A stretch of 64,000 nucleotides of DNA from Paenibacillaceae bacterium (GCA_004134985.1 REGQ01000015.1:90948-154947), one strand, 5' to 3'; shown: positions 37,316-46,206, counted from the stretch's first letter. Made by a program: numbers and translations. The notes: generated by a model not told the origin, from the sequence alone.

Positions 37316-38239
37316 TTGGAAACGCAGGAGAAAAGCAAAACCAAGGTCATTCTAACCAAAGGCGAGATGTTTTTTCGTGATGACTTTCCTTTATATATTA
37401 ATCGTGTGTATGAATGGTTTGATCTTCCTGAGCACACCCATGACTTTTGGGAAATCTGTTATGTGTGGGAGGGCAGCGGTTTTCATTACATTGGCAACCA
37501 AGTTCTGCGGGTGAAAAAAGGCGATCTCTTTTTGCTTGAAACCGGCGTGTCGCATATTTTCCGCCCCGCGTCCCAGTCAACCAGAAACGGTCTGATCGTT
37601 GGTAATTGTATTTTTAATGAGCAGGTGCTTGCGATGCTTTCCACCGGACTTTCTTTTCCGTTCAAACCGTTCTCACTTGACCGATTCCGCCCAGGCCAGC
37701 AAGGCTGGAAACAATTTCAGGAGAAAGCCGATGAATTCGCTGATCTATTCGACAAACTGTACCGCGAATACAATGAGCGCAAGCAAGGTTATGAATGCAT
37801 GGTTTACAGTTTGCTGCTTCAGCTTCTGCTCCTGCTTGAACGACAGGCAGCAACGCAGCTGTCTTCAGCAACTGACGATCTGGACAGCAACCACATCCCC
37901 GGACTCTCTAATGCATATCGGACTCGTCTGGACGATGCGCTGTCCTACATTACAAAACATTTGAGCACACCCCTCACCCTTTCACAACTCGCCGCGCATA
38001 TGCAGCTTAGCGACCGCCAGGTACAGCGTCTGCTGCGGCGTTTCACTGGTCGCACCTTTACTGAGATGCTGCAATCGCAGCGTATGAAGCAAAGCCGTTT
38101 GCTTCTTCAGCAAACCGACTTTGCCATCGCAGATATAGCGCCAATGGTCGGCTATCAAGATCTAAAGCACTTTCACCGATTGTTCAAGAGCAGTACCGGA
38201 ATGACCCCTGCACAATTTCGGGTGAAGCACTTACCATAA
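37316..38239 (+). CDS. AraC-family regulator divergent from the GH78 gene
   Basis: 307 residues from TTG at 37316, with AAGGGGGA 10 bases upstream. The N-terminal cupin (LPEHTHDFWEICYVWEGSGFHYIGNQVLRVKKGDLFLLETGVSH) probably binds a sugar. Two helix-turn-helix motifs follow (LTLSQLAAHMQLSDRQVQRLLRRFTGRTFTEML; IADIAPMVGYQDLKHFHRLFKSSTGMTPAQFR). Its likely target is the divergent rhamnosidase gene. Confidence 0.9.
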   Translation: METQEKSKTKVILTKGEMFFRDDFPLYINRVYEWFDLPEHTHDFWEICYVWEGSGFHYIGNQVLRVKKGDLFLLETGVSHIFRPASQSTRNGLIVGNCIFNEQVLAMLSTGLSFPFKPFSLDRFRPGQQGWKQFQEKADEFADLFDKLYREYNERKQGYECMVYSLLLQLLLLLERQAATQLSSATDDLDSNHIPGLSNAYRTRLDDALSYITKHLSTPLTLSQLAAHMQLSDRQVQRLLRRFTGRTFTEMLQSQRMKQSRLLLQQTDFAIADIAPMVGYQDLKHFHRLFKSSTGMTPAQFRVKHLP

Positions 38240-38246
38240 TTTAATT

Positions 38247-38277
38247 TGAATAAGCCGCCGTTTGTTGTCACACGCTA
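38247..38277 (+). promoter_or_regulatory. Possible sigma-G/sigma-F promoter of the YhcN-like gene
   Basis: TGAATA, 18 bp, CACGCTA resembles the forespore sigma-G form (TGnATA, CATnnTA), 43 bp before the start. It fits the forespore expression known for YhcN/YlaJ lipoproteins. Two bases of the -10 differ, so this is tentative. Confidence 0.4.
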
Positions 38278-38319
38278 AATTTTGAAAAAGCAAATGTGAT
38301 AACAGTGGAGGCGAAGTTA

Positions 38320-38949
38320 ATGAGAAACAAATTGGTCGTATTTATGGCTGTGTTGGCAATAGCCGCTATGGCAGTAGGATGTACGGATCGTCAGGGCGAC
38401 GTGGGAAACCGCAATATTAAGCCAAACAGTCTGGAGAAGGACCGTTTGACCGATAAACGTTTTGCCGATGATTCCAAAAACAATATGAACCGGGTAAATG
38501 GCCGGCGCATGAACACAAACAATGTAATTGGCAATCACCAAAATTACCGGATTGAGTTAAGCGAAAAAGTTGCCCATGATATAGTAGGAATGAAAGAAGT
38601 AGAGAGCGCGTATGTGATGCTTGGCGATAAAAATGCTTATGTGGCTGTTTCCCTGAACGGAACAACGATGAACAAGCTCAATACCGATATGAAGCGCGGG
38701 ACGACAAGCAATACAGACAGGACGATGGAAGTAACCGACGAATTGAAAGAGCGTGTTGCAAAAGAAGTAAAACGGTCAAAACCTTCAATTCAGACGGTCT
38801 ATGTGTCAGCCAACCCCGATTTTATCGGTCGCATGGACAATTATATGCAGCAAGTACGCATGGGCAAGCCTATTCAAGGCTTCATTACAGAGTTTAATGC
38901 TATGGTTGACCGGATCTTCCCGATTAACGCAGAGAATGTAGAAAGATAA
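38320..38949 (+). CDS. YhcN/YlaJ-type sporulation lipoprotein
   Basis: 209 residues. A lipoprotein signal ends in the lipobox MAVGC (~21). The rest (~75-190) is the YhcN/YlaJ domain: a conserved core around VAHDIVGMKEVESAYVMLGDKNAYVAV and ELKERVAKEVKRSKPSIQTVYVSANPDF. These lipoproteins are in the spore inner membrane and affect germination or outgrowth. ATG at 38320 has GTGGAGG 8 bases upstream. Followed by a strong terminator, so monocistronic. Confidence 0.9.
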   Translation: MRNKLVVFMAVLAIAAMAVGCTDRQGDVGNRNIKPNSLEKDRLTDKRFADDSKNNMNRVNGRRMNTNNVIGNHQNYRIELSEKVAHDIVGMKEVESAYVMLGDKNAYVAVSLNGTTMNKLNTDMKRGTTSNTDRTMEVTDELKERVAKEVKRSKPSIQTVYVSANPDFIGRMDNYMQQVRMGKPIQGFITEFNAMVDRIFPINAENVER

Positions 38950-38970
38950 TTGTTGATTTATTTGGACAGA

Positions 38971-39003
38971 AAGCCGCCCGGATGCGAGATGCATGGGCGG
39001 CTT
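38971..39003 (+). terminator. Rho-independent terminator of the YhcN-like gene
   Basis: A 9-bp stem (AAGCCGCCC with GGGCGGCTT) and TTTTGTT tail, 22 bp after the stop codon. Confidence 0.85.
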
Positions 39004-39097
39004 TTGTTACGCTCGAACCTCAATTTAAACAATTGATTGACATCCTCTCAGGAAGCATCTTACAATAATATCGCAACTCTCATCAAAGGAGCATTAC

Positions 39098-40093
39098 ATG
39101 CATAATTCATTCAACTTGATTTTGTCTCTGGGCGATGCAGTGATTATTACGAATAAAGAACACAAAATACTTGCTGTCAACAAGACATACGAGATGATTA
39201 CCGGATACAGTGCCGATACGATTGTCGGAAAAAACGCCGGAATTTTGCGCACGTCTTATACGCCGGATGATACATATAAAGCCATGAAAGCAGCGATCGG
39301 CGCCGGACTGCCTTGGTCTGGCGTATTTACTAACCGCAAAAAAAATCGTGACTTATGGCACTCCTCGATTACAATCACACCGTACGTTGTAAATGGGGAA
39401 ACATGTTTTGTAGGTGTCTTTCGCGAACTGGAGCAGCTAAATCGAGGTTTGTATCTGAATGAACAGCGTACGGGGCATATTCAGGAATCCTTGTTGAAGG
39501 TGCTGGCGATTTCCTGCGAAATTCGCGATCCCGGCATTGAGTCGCATCTAATGAACGTCCAAAACTTATCCAAGCTGCTGGCAGCGCGGCACAATGTCAG
39601 ACTGAATCTTGGATTATCCGAACAGGTCGTCCATCAAATCGGCCACTCCAGTATTTTACATGATATCGGAAAATCATCCATACCGGAAGGCATTCTGTAC
39701 AAACCGGGACCGCTCGCTGATTATGAACGCACCATTATTGAAATGCACCCTCTGATTGGCATCGACATCGTAGATAAAATTTACGATGAGCTTGATGATT
39801 CGCTTTTTGAAAAAGAATTGCAAACAGCCAAAAACATTATATTGCATCATCATGAACGCTGGGATGGAGCAGGGTACCCGCATCGTCTTATTGGCGACGC
39901 CATACCTCTGGAGGCTCGCATCGTCAGCGTCGTCGACGTTTATGATGCGCTTACCTCCAAAAGGGCCTACAAGGAAAAGTGGGCACCGGATGCAGCCATC
40001 CGTTACTTGACTGATCAGAGAAACCAACAGTTTGATGCTTGTGTGGTTGATTCCTTTGTTTCGCTCTTCGTCGAGGGCCTGATTACGGCGTAA
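39098..40093 (+). CDS. PAS-HD-GYP protein, probable cyclic-di-GMP phosphodiesterase
   Basis: 331 residues, soluble. PAS (~5-115; ILAVNKTYEMITGYSADTIVGKN) senses an unknown cue. The HD-GYP domain (~125-330) has HDIGKSSIPEGIL, HPLIGIDIV, HHHERWDGAGYPHRL (GYP present) and RIVSVVDVYDALTSKRAYKE. The family hydrolyses c-di-GMP to GMP. An SD AAAGGAG is 8 bases before the ATG. Monocistronic; convergent with the Rieske flavoprotein gene. Confidence 0.9.
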   Translation: MHNSFNLILSLGDAVIITNKEHKILAVNKTYEMITGYSADTIVGKNAGILRTSYTPDDTYKAMKAAIGAGLPWSGVFTNRKKNRDLWHSSITITPYVVNGETCFVGVFRELEQLNRGLYLNEQRTGHIQESLLKVLAISCEIRDPGIESHLMNVQNLSKLLAARHNVRLNLGLSEQVVHQIGHSSILHDIGKSSIPEGILYKPGPLADYERTIIEMHPLIGIDIVDKIYDELDDSLFEKELQTAKNIILHHHERWDGAGYPHRLIGDAIPLEARIVSVVDVYDALTSKRAYKEKWAPDAAIRYLTDQRNQQFDACVVDSFVSLFVEGLITA

Positions 40094-40204
40094 TTGGCTT
40101 GACTCTTGTGTTTTGTTTGCTTCCGCTCACACTTGTACGTACGGCACGGTCGGCGTGATCAGCGTGACAGCATGGTCGGCCTGGATTGCACCGCATGCCC
40201 CTGC

Positions 40205-41779
40205 CTAGGGGCGTGCGGACTCATCGACAGCAGTCTCATTATAGTTAAGTTGTCGGAGTGGTTTGATCGCCGGTCCTTCAAGCACCGCCCCCTCTATATC
40301 AAAGCGCGAGCCGTGGCAAGGACAGTCCCATGAGCGCTCGCTGTCGTTCCAGGAAACCTCGCAGCCCAGATGGGTGCAGGTCGTATCGACAAGGTAGAGC
40401 TTCCCCTTCTCATCTCTGTAGGCGCCGGCACGTTTGCCATCGACATCGACAACCATCCCTTTTCCATGCTGCAGCTCATTGATCCGCCGATCCACCGCCT
40501 CCAGTTTGCCTGAAATAAAATGTTTGGCCACATCAAAGTTTTCCGTCAGCAAATGCTTCAGCCCCGGATCGACTTTGAATCGTGAAGGTGTCACGATATC
40601 GCTGTAAGGGTTGTCCACGCCCGACAACTGATCTTTCAACAGGAGCGCAGCCGCGGTGCCGTTGCTCATCCCCCATTTGTGGTAGCCAGTTGCTACCCAT
40701 ACATTCGCGTGGCTTGACGTAATCGGGCCGATGTACGGCAATTTATCCAGTGTGGTCCAGTCTTGGGCAGACCATCGGTAAGGGATGCGTTCAACGCCAA
40801 ACAGTTCAGTTCCAAACTGCTCCAAAGCTTCATAATGATGCGCCGTATTTTCTCCCTGTCCGGTTTTATGGTTTTCCCCTCCGATTAACACCATTGGCTC
40901 GCCATCGATCTTAACCGAGCGCAGTGAGCGCTTTGGGTCATCAGCGCTGATGTACATGCCTCCCGGGTAGGACGTTTGCGGCTTGACTGCAATTAAGTAA
41001 GAGCGTTCTGCATGTATCCGCGTAAAGTATAAACCAAACCCATCATAAAAGGGATAGTGGGAGCAGACGGCCAGTTGGCGGCAGGCAACCTCTTTCCCGT
41101 CCAACGTTCGCAGTCTGACCTTTTCTCCTTCCTCGATTTTTTCATCCATGCGGGTATTCTCGTACAATCGTCCGCCCGCTTCTGTAAATTTGCGAAGCAG
41201 CACTTTCAAATAATTAAGTGGATGAAACTGCGCCTGCTCAGAAAGCTTTAACGCAGAGCGCACATTGATCGGCAGTGGAATACTCGTGAGCAGTTCACCT
41301 GGAATACCAAGTTGCAGATAAGCGTCATACTCCCCTCGAAGCTGGTTATCGCTTTTCTCCGTCATTGCATACACATAGGCATCTTCCGATTCAAAATCAC
41401 AGTCAATGCCAAGCTGCTTGACCGTGTCGCCTACAAACTGCAGTGCTTTACGATTCATTTCATAGTAAGCCTTGGCATTCTCCTCGCCAAAATGTGCGAT
41501 CAGCTCGTTGTAAATCAGTCCGTGCTGCACCGTAATTTTGGCTGTCGTATGTCCTGTCGTGCCGTGTAAAGCTCGACCTGCATCCAACAGCACTACGCTG
41601 CGTCCTTGTGTTTGCAGCAAATAGGCCAACGTCACACCGGTAATCCCGGCTCCGACAATGGCGACATCCGCTTCAATATTTTCTGACAAAGGTGGTTGCG
41701 GTGAAGTCGTAGTGGAACCAATCCAGTAGGACTCATTGTTCATCGGCAATTTAGTGGAACCGCCTAAAGTAGGCTGCAT
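40205..41779 (-). CDS. FAD-dependent oxidoreductase with C-terminal Rieske domain (YhfW-like)
   Basis: 524 residues. A DAO-type FAD domain ([30 protein letters not shown]) takes the first ~420 residues. The C-terminal ~95 residues form a Rieske [2Fe-2S] domain with CTHLGC and CPCHGSRF, giving the two Cys and two His ligands. Such two-domain proteins are frequent in Bacillales. The substrate is unknown. ATG at 41779 has CAGGAG 8 bases upstream. Confidence 0.9.
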   Translation of the reverse strand: MQPTLGGSTKLPMNNESYWIGSTTTSPQPPLSENIEADVAIVGAGITGVTLAYLLQTQGRSVVLLDAGRALHGTTGHTTAKITVQHGLIYNELIAHFGEENAKAYYEMNRKALQFVGDTVKQLGIDCDFESEDAYVYAMTEKSDNQLRGEYDAYLQLGIPGELLTSIPLPINVRSALKLSEQAQFHPLNYLKVLLRKFTEAGGRLYENTRMDEKIEEGEKVRLRTLDGKEVACRQLAVCSHYPFYDGFGLYFTRIHAERSYLIAVKPQTSYPGGMYISADDPKRSLRSVKIDGEPMVLIGGENHKTGQGENTAHHYEALEQFGTELFGVERIPYRWSAQDWTTLDKLPYIGPITSSHANVWVATGYHKWGMSNGTAAALLLKDQLSGVDNPYSDIVTPSRFKVDPGLKHLLTENFDVAKHFISGKLEAVDRRINELQHGKGMVVDVDGKRAGAYRDEKGKLYLVDTTCTHLGCEVSWNDSERSWDCPCHGSRFDIEGAVLEGPAIKPLRQLNYNETAVDESARP

Positions 41780-41902
41780 CTATTTCACTCCTGTTCCTGA
41801 CGAAACGACAAGCCCGCTTATAGAAAAACAGCAGGCATGCTTATTCGTCAACTAAGTTTGCCGATAGTTTAACCTTATTCTTCCGTTTGTAATCACAATG
41901 AA

Positions 41903-41923
41903 ACATCAAAAAACCTCCCGGCC
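41903..41923. repeat. Left copy of a 21-bp inverted repeat flanking gerE
   Basis: The exact reverse complement of 42392-42412, with no mismatch over 21 bp. Key bases on the plus strand: ACATC, six A, CCTCCCGGCC. The right copy is the descending arm and T-tract of the gerE terminator. The left copy has no partner stem of its own that I can see. Confidence 0.85.
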
Positions 41924-42019
41924 CGTACCCTGAAAACCTGTCCTGCCTCACAAAACACCAGGAAACTGAGATCCCGATGGATATCTCCTTATGAAGTGCC
42001 CAAATTCATCTGAGACGGC

Positions 42020-42047
42020 ACCACTGAGGGCTGTAATTCATACTATA
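42020..42047 (+). promoter_or_regulatory. Sigma-K-like promoter of gerE
   Basis: AC at 42020-42021, 17 bp, CATACTATA at 42039-42047, matching the sigma-K pattern AC-16/17-CATAnnnTA. gerE is under sigma-K in Bacillus subtilis. It ends 64 bp before the TTG start codon. Confidence 0.55.
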
Positions 42048-42111
42048 ATTTTGACTGTATCCCTTAACCTTGTTAAACCATAAAAACCCGAGCAAGGAGG
42101 GGTGACAAACA

Positions 42112-42336
42112 TTGAGGGGAAGCGACCACAAGAGTAAGTTTTTATTGACCCATCGTGAACGTGAGGTTTTTGAGTTGTTGGTACAGGATAAGACGACAAG
42201 AGATATCGCACAGCAGCTATTCATCAGCGAAAAAACCGTGCGAAACCACATTTCCAACGTTATGCAAAAGTTGAATGTCAAAGGTCGTTCACAAGCTGTT
42301 GTCGAGCTGATTAAGCTTGGGGAGCTTAAGATATGA
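42112..42336 (+). CDS. gerE: Late mother-cell transcription regulator GerE
   Basis: 74 residues, essentially one LuxR-type helix-turn-helix. LLTHREREVFELLVQDKTT, LFISEKTVRNHISNVMQKL and VKGRSQAVVELIKLGEL match Bacillus GerE very closely, including length. GerE tunes sigma-K-dependent coat and crust genes at the end of sporulation. It starts at TTG with GGAGGGG 9 bases upstream. It lies 3 kb from the glycosylation/fibre cluster, a likely target of its regulation. Confidence 0.95.
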   Translation: MRGSDHKSKFLLTHREREVFELLVQDKTTRDIAQQLFISEKTVRNHISNVMQKLNVKGRSQAVVELIKLGELKI

Positions 42337-42355
42337 CAGATACCTTTGTATAACT

Positions 42356-42407
42356 AAACCTTCCGTGTTTCCATCCTGAGATTTTGGAGGAGGCCGGGAG
42401 GTTTTTT
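42356..42407 (+). terminator. Rho-independent terminator of gerE
   Basis: AAACCTTCC (42356-42364 approximately) pairs with GGGAGGTTT (42396-42404, one G-T pair), followed by T residues to 42407. The loop is about 30 bases and may hold a further small stem. Confidence 0.7.
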
Positions 42408-42412
42408 GATGT
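42392..42412. repeat. Right copy of the 21-bp inverted repeat flanking gerE
   Basis: Exact reverse complement of 41903-41923. It covers the 3' arm and T-tract of the gerE terminator. Confidence 0.85.
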
Positions 42413-42580
42413 GTAAAAGTACATCCGAGTTCTCTGTAACCATTAACGATTGACTTTTGAGGGCCACTGTAGCGTAGGGACAGCATACTGGAGAAATACA
42501 GCGGTCGAATTAGGTTGAAACAGCCGATGGATGGGATGATACACGTTTGATGCGCTAAAGGTAAGTTATACAGAATGCGA

Positions 42581-42759
42581 GCGGACACACGTTCCGTTAA
42601 TTCGCTAAAAACAAGCGAAAACTCATTTTGGCGGCCACCAGATCCGTTATTAGTGTAAAAATCGTGTTTTTAGACGGGTTTTGACACCAATAGCGGATCG
42701 TCTGGCCGCGAAAATCTTTATTAGCGTGTTTTGAGGCAAATAGCGGATCGTCTGGCCGC
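42581..42759. repeat. Four copies of a ~21-bp interspersed repeat with 50-bp period
   Basis: Copies at 42581-42602 and 42631-42652 (GCGGCCACCAGATCCGTTAT type) and, inverted, at 42689-42709 and 42739-42759 (AATAGCGGATCGTCTGGCCG, identical to each other). Within each pair the starts are exactly 50 bp apart and the spacers are A/T-rich with short similar words. Consensus in one sense: GCGGmCAnACGwTCCGyTAaT. Interspersed intergenic repeats like these are familiar from Paenibacillus genomes. The stretch 42413-42812 has no credible gene. Confidence 0.8.
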
Positions 42760-42812
42760 TTGTGTCTCTTCCACTACATGAACCCGACGTTGGAGTCATA
42801 TCTCTTGGAGCA

Positions 42813-42920
42813 TCATGCGGCGTTTGCAACTTCCAGTACACCGTTCATGCCGCGTTTGAAATATCCGATGCGTGGATGCGGCGTTGCAAGAACCCCCGAA
42901 GCCTGCCGCGGCCAGCTCAT
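42813..42920 (-). CDS. Possible 35-residue small protein or gene remnant
   Basis: The minus strand has ATG with GAGGAGG 7 bases upstream, then 35 codons (MSWPRQASG..., ending EVANAA). There is no recognised domain, signal or membrane segment. The excellent SD is the only support. It lies in a repeat-rich intergenic region, so a decayed gene start is as likely as a real small protein. Confidence 0.25.
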   Translation of the reverse strand: MSWPRQASGVLATPHPRIGYFKRGMNGVLEVANAA

Positions 42921-42995
42921 TTGTCATCCTCCTCGCTTTCTCAAATGCAAGTAAATAACTTCCCTCTAGTTCTGAACGGCGTCAGACAGTCCATC

Positions 42996-43724
42996 TCACA
43001 TAGCATCCCTGCTTGACAGCCCCCTCCAGTCATACTCTCCATCTTCGTTAATGAGCAAGGCGTTCAAGTATTTCCCAAATTTGATGCCTCCGTCAATTCC
43101 GATACGCTGCTCCTTGATCCATGGAGTGAAGTTCCCCTCGTCCTGGTGCAGTCTTGCACAAACTTCATGCCCAAATATTATCGTCTTTGCAACCGGCAGC
43201 TTGCCTTGGAAATGATGAAATTTCCCTCTAATCCAGCGAAAATCTTTTCGAGTCGTCTGCTTCCAATTGCTTTGCTGCGGATCAATACCTGCATGTACAT
43301 AAATATGTCGCTCATCTTCCAGATAATCAGGAAGTCCTCTCAAAAACTGAATTTCGCCTTCATAATCTTGAATAATTTGCTCGCGTGCCGCCTCGTCGTC
43401 TTCCTTCGACTGATACCAGCTGCAGAAGGAACGAATCGTCTGCCTGCCGCCGTTTTTGGGTAGCGTGTAAGGAAACAGACGATAATCGTTGCGATCAAGC
43501 CAATTCAAAAACATATCATCGTGATTGCCGCCCAGAGCTTGAACATTGGGGTTTTGGATCAGTTGCTGCACCTGGCGAATAACTTGCAGCGACGCCGGAC
43601 CGCCATCCACATAATCTCCCAGTAAAAACAGCTTGTCCCCTGCAGGATCATAGTTCACATGAAGCAACAATGCCTCGAAGGTGCGGGCGTAGCCATGAAT
43701 ATCTGAAATTACAATGGTTCTCAT
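42996..43724 (-). CDS. Metallophosphoesterase (serine/threonine phosphatase or Ap4A-hydrolase type)
   Basis: 242 residues. ISDIHG (DxH), LLGDYVDGGP (GDxVD) and LGGNHDDM (GNHD) are the three metal-binding motifs of the calcineurin superfamily. IYVHAGIDP and IIFGHE give the C-terminal histidines. Typical GDxxDRG is replaced by GDYVDGG, so the substrate class (phosphoprotein or dinucleotide polyphosphate) is open. Start ATG at 43724 (AAGGAGG 12 bases upstream) is preferred over an in-frame ATG at 43733, which is only 3 bases from the SD. Confidence 0.88.
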   Translation of the reverse strand: MRTIVISDIHGYARTFEALLLHVNYDPAGDKLFLLGDYVDGGPASLQVIRQVQQLIQNPNVQALGGNHDDMFLNWLDRNDYRLFPYTLPKNGGRQTIRSFCSWYQSKEDDEAAREQIIQDYEGEIQFLRGLPDYLEDERHIYVHAGIDPQQSNWKQTTRKDFRWIRGKFHHFQGKLPVAKTIIFGHEVCARLHQDEGNFTPWIKEQRIGIDGGIKFGKYLNALLINEDGEYDWRGLSSRDAM

Positions 43725-43879
43725 TGCACCCATCTCCCTCCTTACCTCAATCATTCTCATTCAATCGATATATATTATAGACGTCATCATACTCCCTGCT
43801 GCCATGCATCGCAATATGACTCCTGATCATTTTGCTTGATTTCGCCAAACGATCACTCGACCAGCTTTTAACTCCCCCA

Positions 43880-43908
43880 TTGTAAATTAAATAATTACAC
43901 AGTATAAT
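43880..43908 (+). promoter_or_regulatory. Sigma-A promoter of fabH
   Basis: TTGTAA, 17 bp, TATAAT. The -10 box abuts the first FapR box, so a bound repressor would block initiation. Confidence 0.65.
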
Positions 43909-43950
43909 TAGTACCAAGTACTAATACCTGAACCTAGTATCAAGTATTAA
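43908..43950 (+). promoter_or_regulatory. Two FapR-type operators upstream of fabH
   Basis: 43908-43924 is TTAGTACCAAGTACTAA, perfect 7-bp arms around 3 bases. 43934-43950 is CTAGTATCAAGTATTAA, a weaker copy with the same layout. Both match the FapR box that controls fatty-acid and phospholipid genes through malonyl-CoA. The centres are 26 bp apart. Confidence 0.8.
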
Positions 43951-43994
43951 CCTCAAGTTTGTTTATCCGTTGACCCCATAAAGGAGGCAGAGCG

Positions 43995-44993
43995 ATGACA
44001 GCACAAAAATATATTTCCAATGCCACAATTACAGCAATCGGTTCGTATGTCCCTGAGCGCGTTTTGACCAATGGTGATTTGGAGCAGCTTGTAGACACTT
44101 CCCATGAATGGATTATGCAGCGTACCGGAATTGTTGAACGGCGTATTGCCGCAGATAATGAGTATTGCAGTGACTTGTCCATCAGCGCTGTTCGCAACTT
44201 ATTGGAAAACTACCCCGTCACCGTCCAGGATGTCGATTTCATCATCGTCGCTACCTCTACACCGGACATGGCGGTGCCAAGCGTGGCCTCTCGGGTTCAG
44301 GCAGCTTTCAACATCCCCTCCGCCGGAGCAGTCGATGTACAGGCCGCTTGCGCAGGATTTGTGGCTGCATTGCAAATGGCCGGAGGACTGCTTCTGACCG
44401 GCATCTATCGGAAGATACTCGTTATCGGGGCAGAAACCTTGTCCAAAATAACGGATTATACAGATCGTACGACTTGTATTTTGTTTGGCGATGGCGCAGG
44501 AGCAGTGCTGCTTGAAGCCGACTACGACGGGACTGGATGCTTTCTAGGCGGTTATTCCGATACCAACGGCAGCGCCGGGCACCATCTTTACGCTTCTTCA
44601 CTTGCTCCAACAATTAACGGCGAGAGCATTAACAATAATGGGCTGCTGGTGCAAAATGGACGCGAGGTTTACAAATGGGCGCTTAGCGCCGTCCCTCAAG
44701 GCGCAAGGAACTTGCTTGACCATGCTGAACTCACTGTTGATCAAGTCGACTGGTTTATTCCACACAGCGCCAATCTGCGCATGATTGAATCAATTTGCGA
44801 GCGGCTTGCTCTCCCGATTGAGAAGACACTCTACAGTCTGGTGAATTACGGCAACACCTCAGCAGCCACCATCCCGCTCGCTCTCCATGAGGGCATCAAG
44901 GAGAAGCGAGTCAAGGCAGGCGACCTTCTGCTGCTATATGGTTTTGGAGGCGGGCTCACACAGTCTGGTCTGCTCGTGAGATGGCCGCTTTGA
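43995..44993 (+). CDS. fabH: 3-oxoacyl-ACP synthase III (FabH)
   Basis: 332 residues. Condenses acyl-CoA primers with malonyl-ACP to begin fatty-acid synthesis. Catalytic Cys in VQAACAGFVAAL, His in IPHSANLRM, Asn in NYGNTSAATIPLAL; GGGLTQSGLLVRW is the usual end. ATG with AAGGAGG 7-8 bases upstream. The tandem FapR boxes put it in the lipid-homeostasis regulon. No other fab gene is adjacent, so this may be one of two FabH isoforms. It converges with the CgeB gene, leaving only 2 bp between stop codons. Confidence 0.95.
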   Translation: MTAQKYISNATITAIGSYVPERVLTNGDLEQLVDTSHEWIMQRTGIVERRIAADNEYCSDLSISAVRNLLENYPVTVQDVDFIIVATSTPDMAVPSVASRVQAAFNIPSAGAVDVQAACAGFVAALQMAGGLLLTGIYRKILVIGAETLSKITDYTDRTTCILFGDGAGAVLLEADYDGTGCFLGGYSDTNGSAGHHLYASSLAPTINGESINNNGLLVQNGREVYKWALSAVPQGARNLLDHAELTVDQVDWFIPHSANLRMIESICERLALPIEKTLYSLVNYGNTSAATIPLALHEGIKEKRVKAGDLLLLYGFGGGLTQSGLLVRWPL

Positions 44994-44995
44994 CA

Positions 44996-46153
44996 TTATT
45001 GTACACCCGGGTGGCTGTAGTCTATCTGCTGCCCGTCAAACACAATTGCGAACAGATGCTCAAGCCGGTTCCCATAAGTGTGATCCCGCAGCGTCCGATA
45101 ATAGCCTCTCATCGCGATGCTGCGGCGTTCCTCTTCATGATGAAGATAATACTCGATTTTATCGATCATTTCCTGGGGCGAGGCATACGTGACAATCTCT
45201 ACGTCAGGCGTGTAGAACCGTGCAATATCGTCGCGAACATCCGTAATCTGCAAAGCAGCACAGCTCGAAATTTCGAAGGTTCGCGGATTAGGCGATACTG
45301 CAGTTAGGCCAATACTGTTGTTGTTGAATGTATCGTCATCATGCGAGCGATGCATGTTGATCACAATTTTTGATGCGCTATAGGTTGATGCCGTATCTTC
45401 GGGCCCCATCCATTTGCCCAGCTCGATTTTGGGAGCGAGCTTTTTGTAATCGCGCAATCTGTCCCACCATATGCCACTGATCCGTATATCCCTTTCCGCG
45501 AAATAGCTTGTTGTCTGATTAAAAAAGTCAATTCGATGCCAATATCCCGTCCCTACAAAACTGATGTCCCGCCTGAAGCTGCGGATTGGATTACTTGGGC
45601 GAAATTGATCGAGATGAGTGCCAAGAGGCAAGTAATAAACTCGCTCACAGCCTTTCTTCCGGTAGAAGTCAATACAGTTTTTCTCCAGCGTGAACACATA
45701 ATCATAGTGTGGAGCCAGCAAGGAAGTAATATCCGAATAGTAAGGATCATCAGTAAACCAGATCGCTGTTCGTATCCCCGCTTGGCGTATGCCATCAATC
45801 ATGTCTGTATTGAATTGCAACCCGTCAAGCACCAGGACAAGATCAGGGCGCACTTCCTTGGCAAGAGTCTCTACAGGCTGCAGCGTGTTTGTTATCGTCA
45901 AGCGGTTGAACATCATTCGCAGTGTCGTTGTCACTGCCTCATCCAGCGGGGAATAGGGAAATCCCTTGCCTGTTGCCACAAACATAACATGCTCCGCCCT
46001 TGGAGACGGGGAGCGCACGATGCGCTGTCTGGCTGCCTCGCATTTGCCAATCCAGTACCCGTGATCCCAGCCTAGTTCGAACCCTTCTTTTCGCCCAAGT
46101 TCAAACTGACTCAACGGCCCGCTCCTTCTCTCTTGGCGCAATACACTAGCCAA
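44996..46153 (-). CDS. CgeB-family spore glycosyltransferase (second of a pair)
   Basis: 385 residues, TTG start with AGGAGGAGG 7 bases upstream. Residues ~20-36 are a glycine repeat, G at 20, 24, 28, 32 and 36 with aromatic residues between. The rest is the CgeB/GT-B-like fold: RPDLVLVLDGLQF, IWFTDDPYYSD, YLPLGTHLDQF, and the C-terminal nucleotide-sugar half NPRTFEISSCAALQITDVRDDI. CgeB helps mature the outer spore layer in Bacillus. It lies 53 bp after a 393-residue paralogue, so it is a tandem duplication. Confidence 0.85.
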   Translation of the reverse strand: MASVLRQERRSGPLSQFELGRKEGFELGWDHGYWIGKCEAARQRIVRSPSPRAEHVMFVATGKGFPYSPLDEAVTTTLRMMFNRLTITNTLQPVETLAKEVRPDLVLVLDGLQFNTDMIDGIRQAGIRTAIWFTDDPYYSDITSLLAPHYDYVFTLEKNCIDFYRKKGCERVYYLPLGTHLDQFRPSNPIRSFRRDISFVGTGYWHRIDFFNQTTSYFAERDIRISGIWWDRLRDYKKLAPKIELGKWMGPEDTASTYSASKIVINMHRSHDDDTFNNNSIGLTAVSPNPRTFEISSCAALQITDVRDDIARFYTPDVEIVTYASPQEMIDKIEYYLHHEEERRSIAMRGYYRTLRDHTYGNRLEHLFAIVFDGQQIDYSHPGVQ

Positions 46154-46206
46154 TGTATATCCTCCTCCTAGTCTGCTGATTGTAATTGAGAGACGGTCGT
46201 TATATG

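Larger units (their letters stand above)
41780..42111. other. Intergenic region between the Rieske gene and gerE
   Basis: 332 bp without a convincing gene. It holds the SD of the Rieske gene, the left copy of a 21-bp inverted repeat (41903-41923) and the sigma-K-like gerE promoter (42020-42047). Confidence 0.7.

Noticed and set aside
42581..42759. CRISPR-like array
   Set aside because: Only four units, two orientations, A/T-rich similar spacers, and no cas genes.
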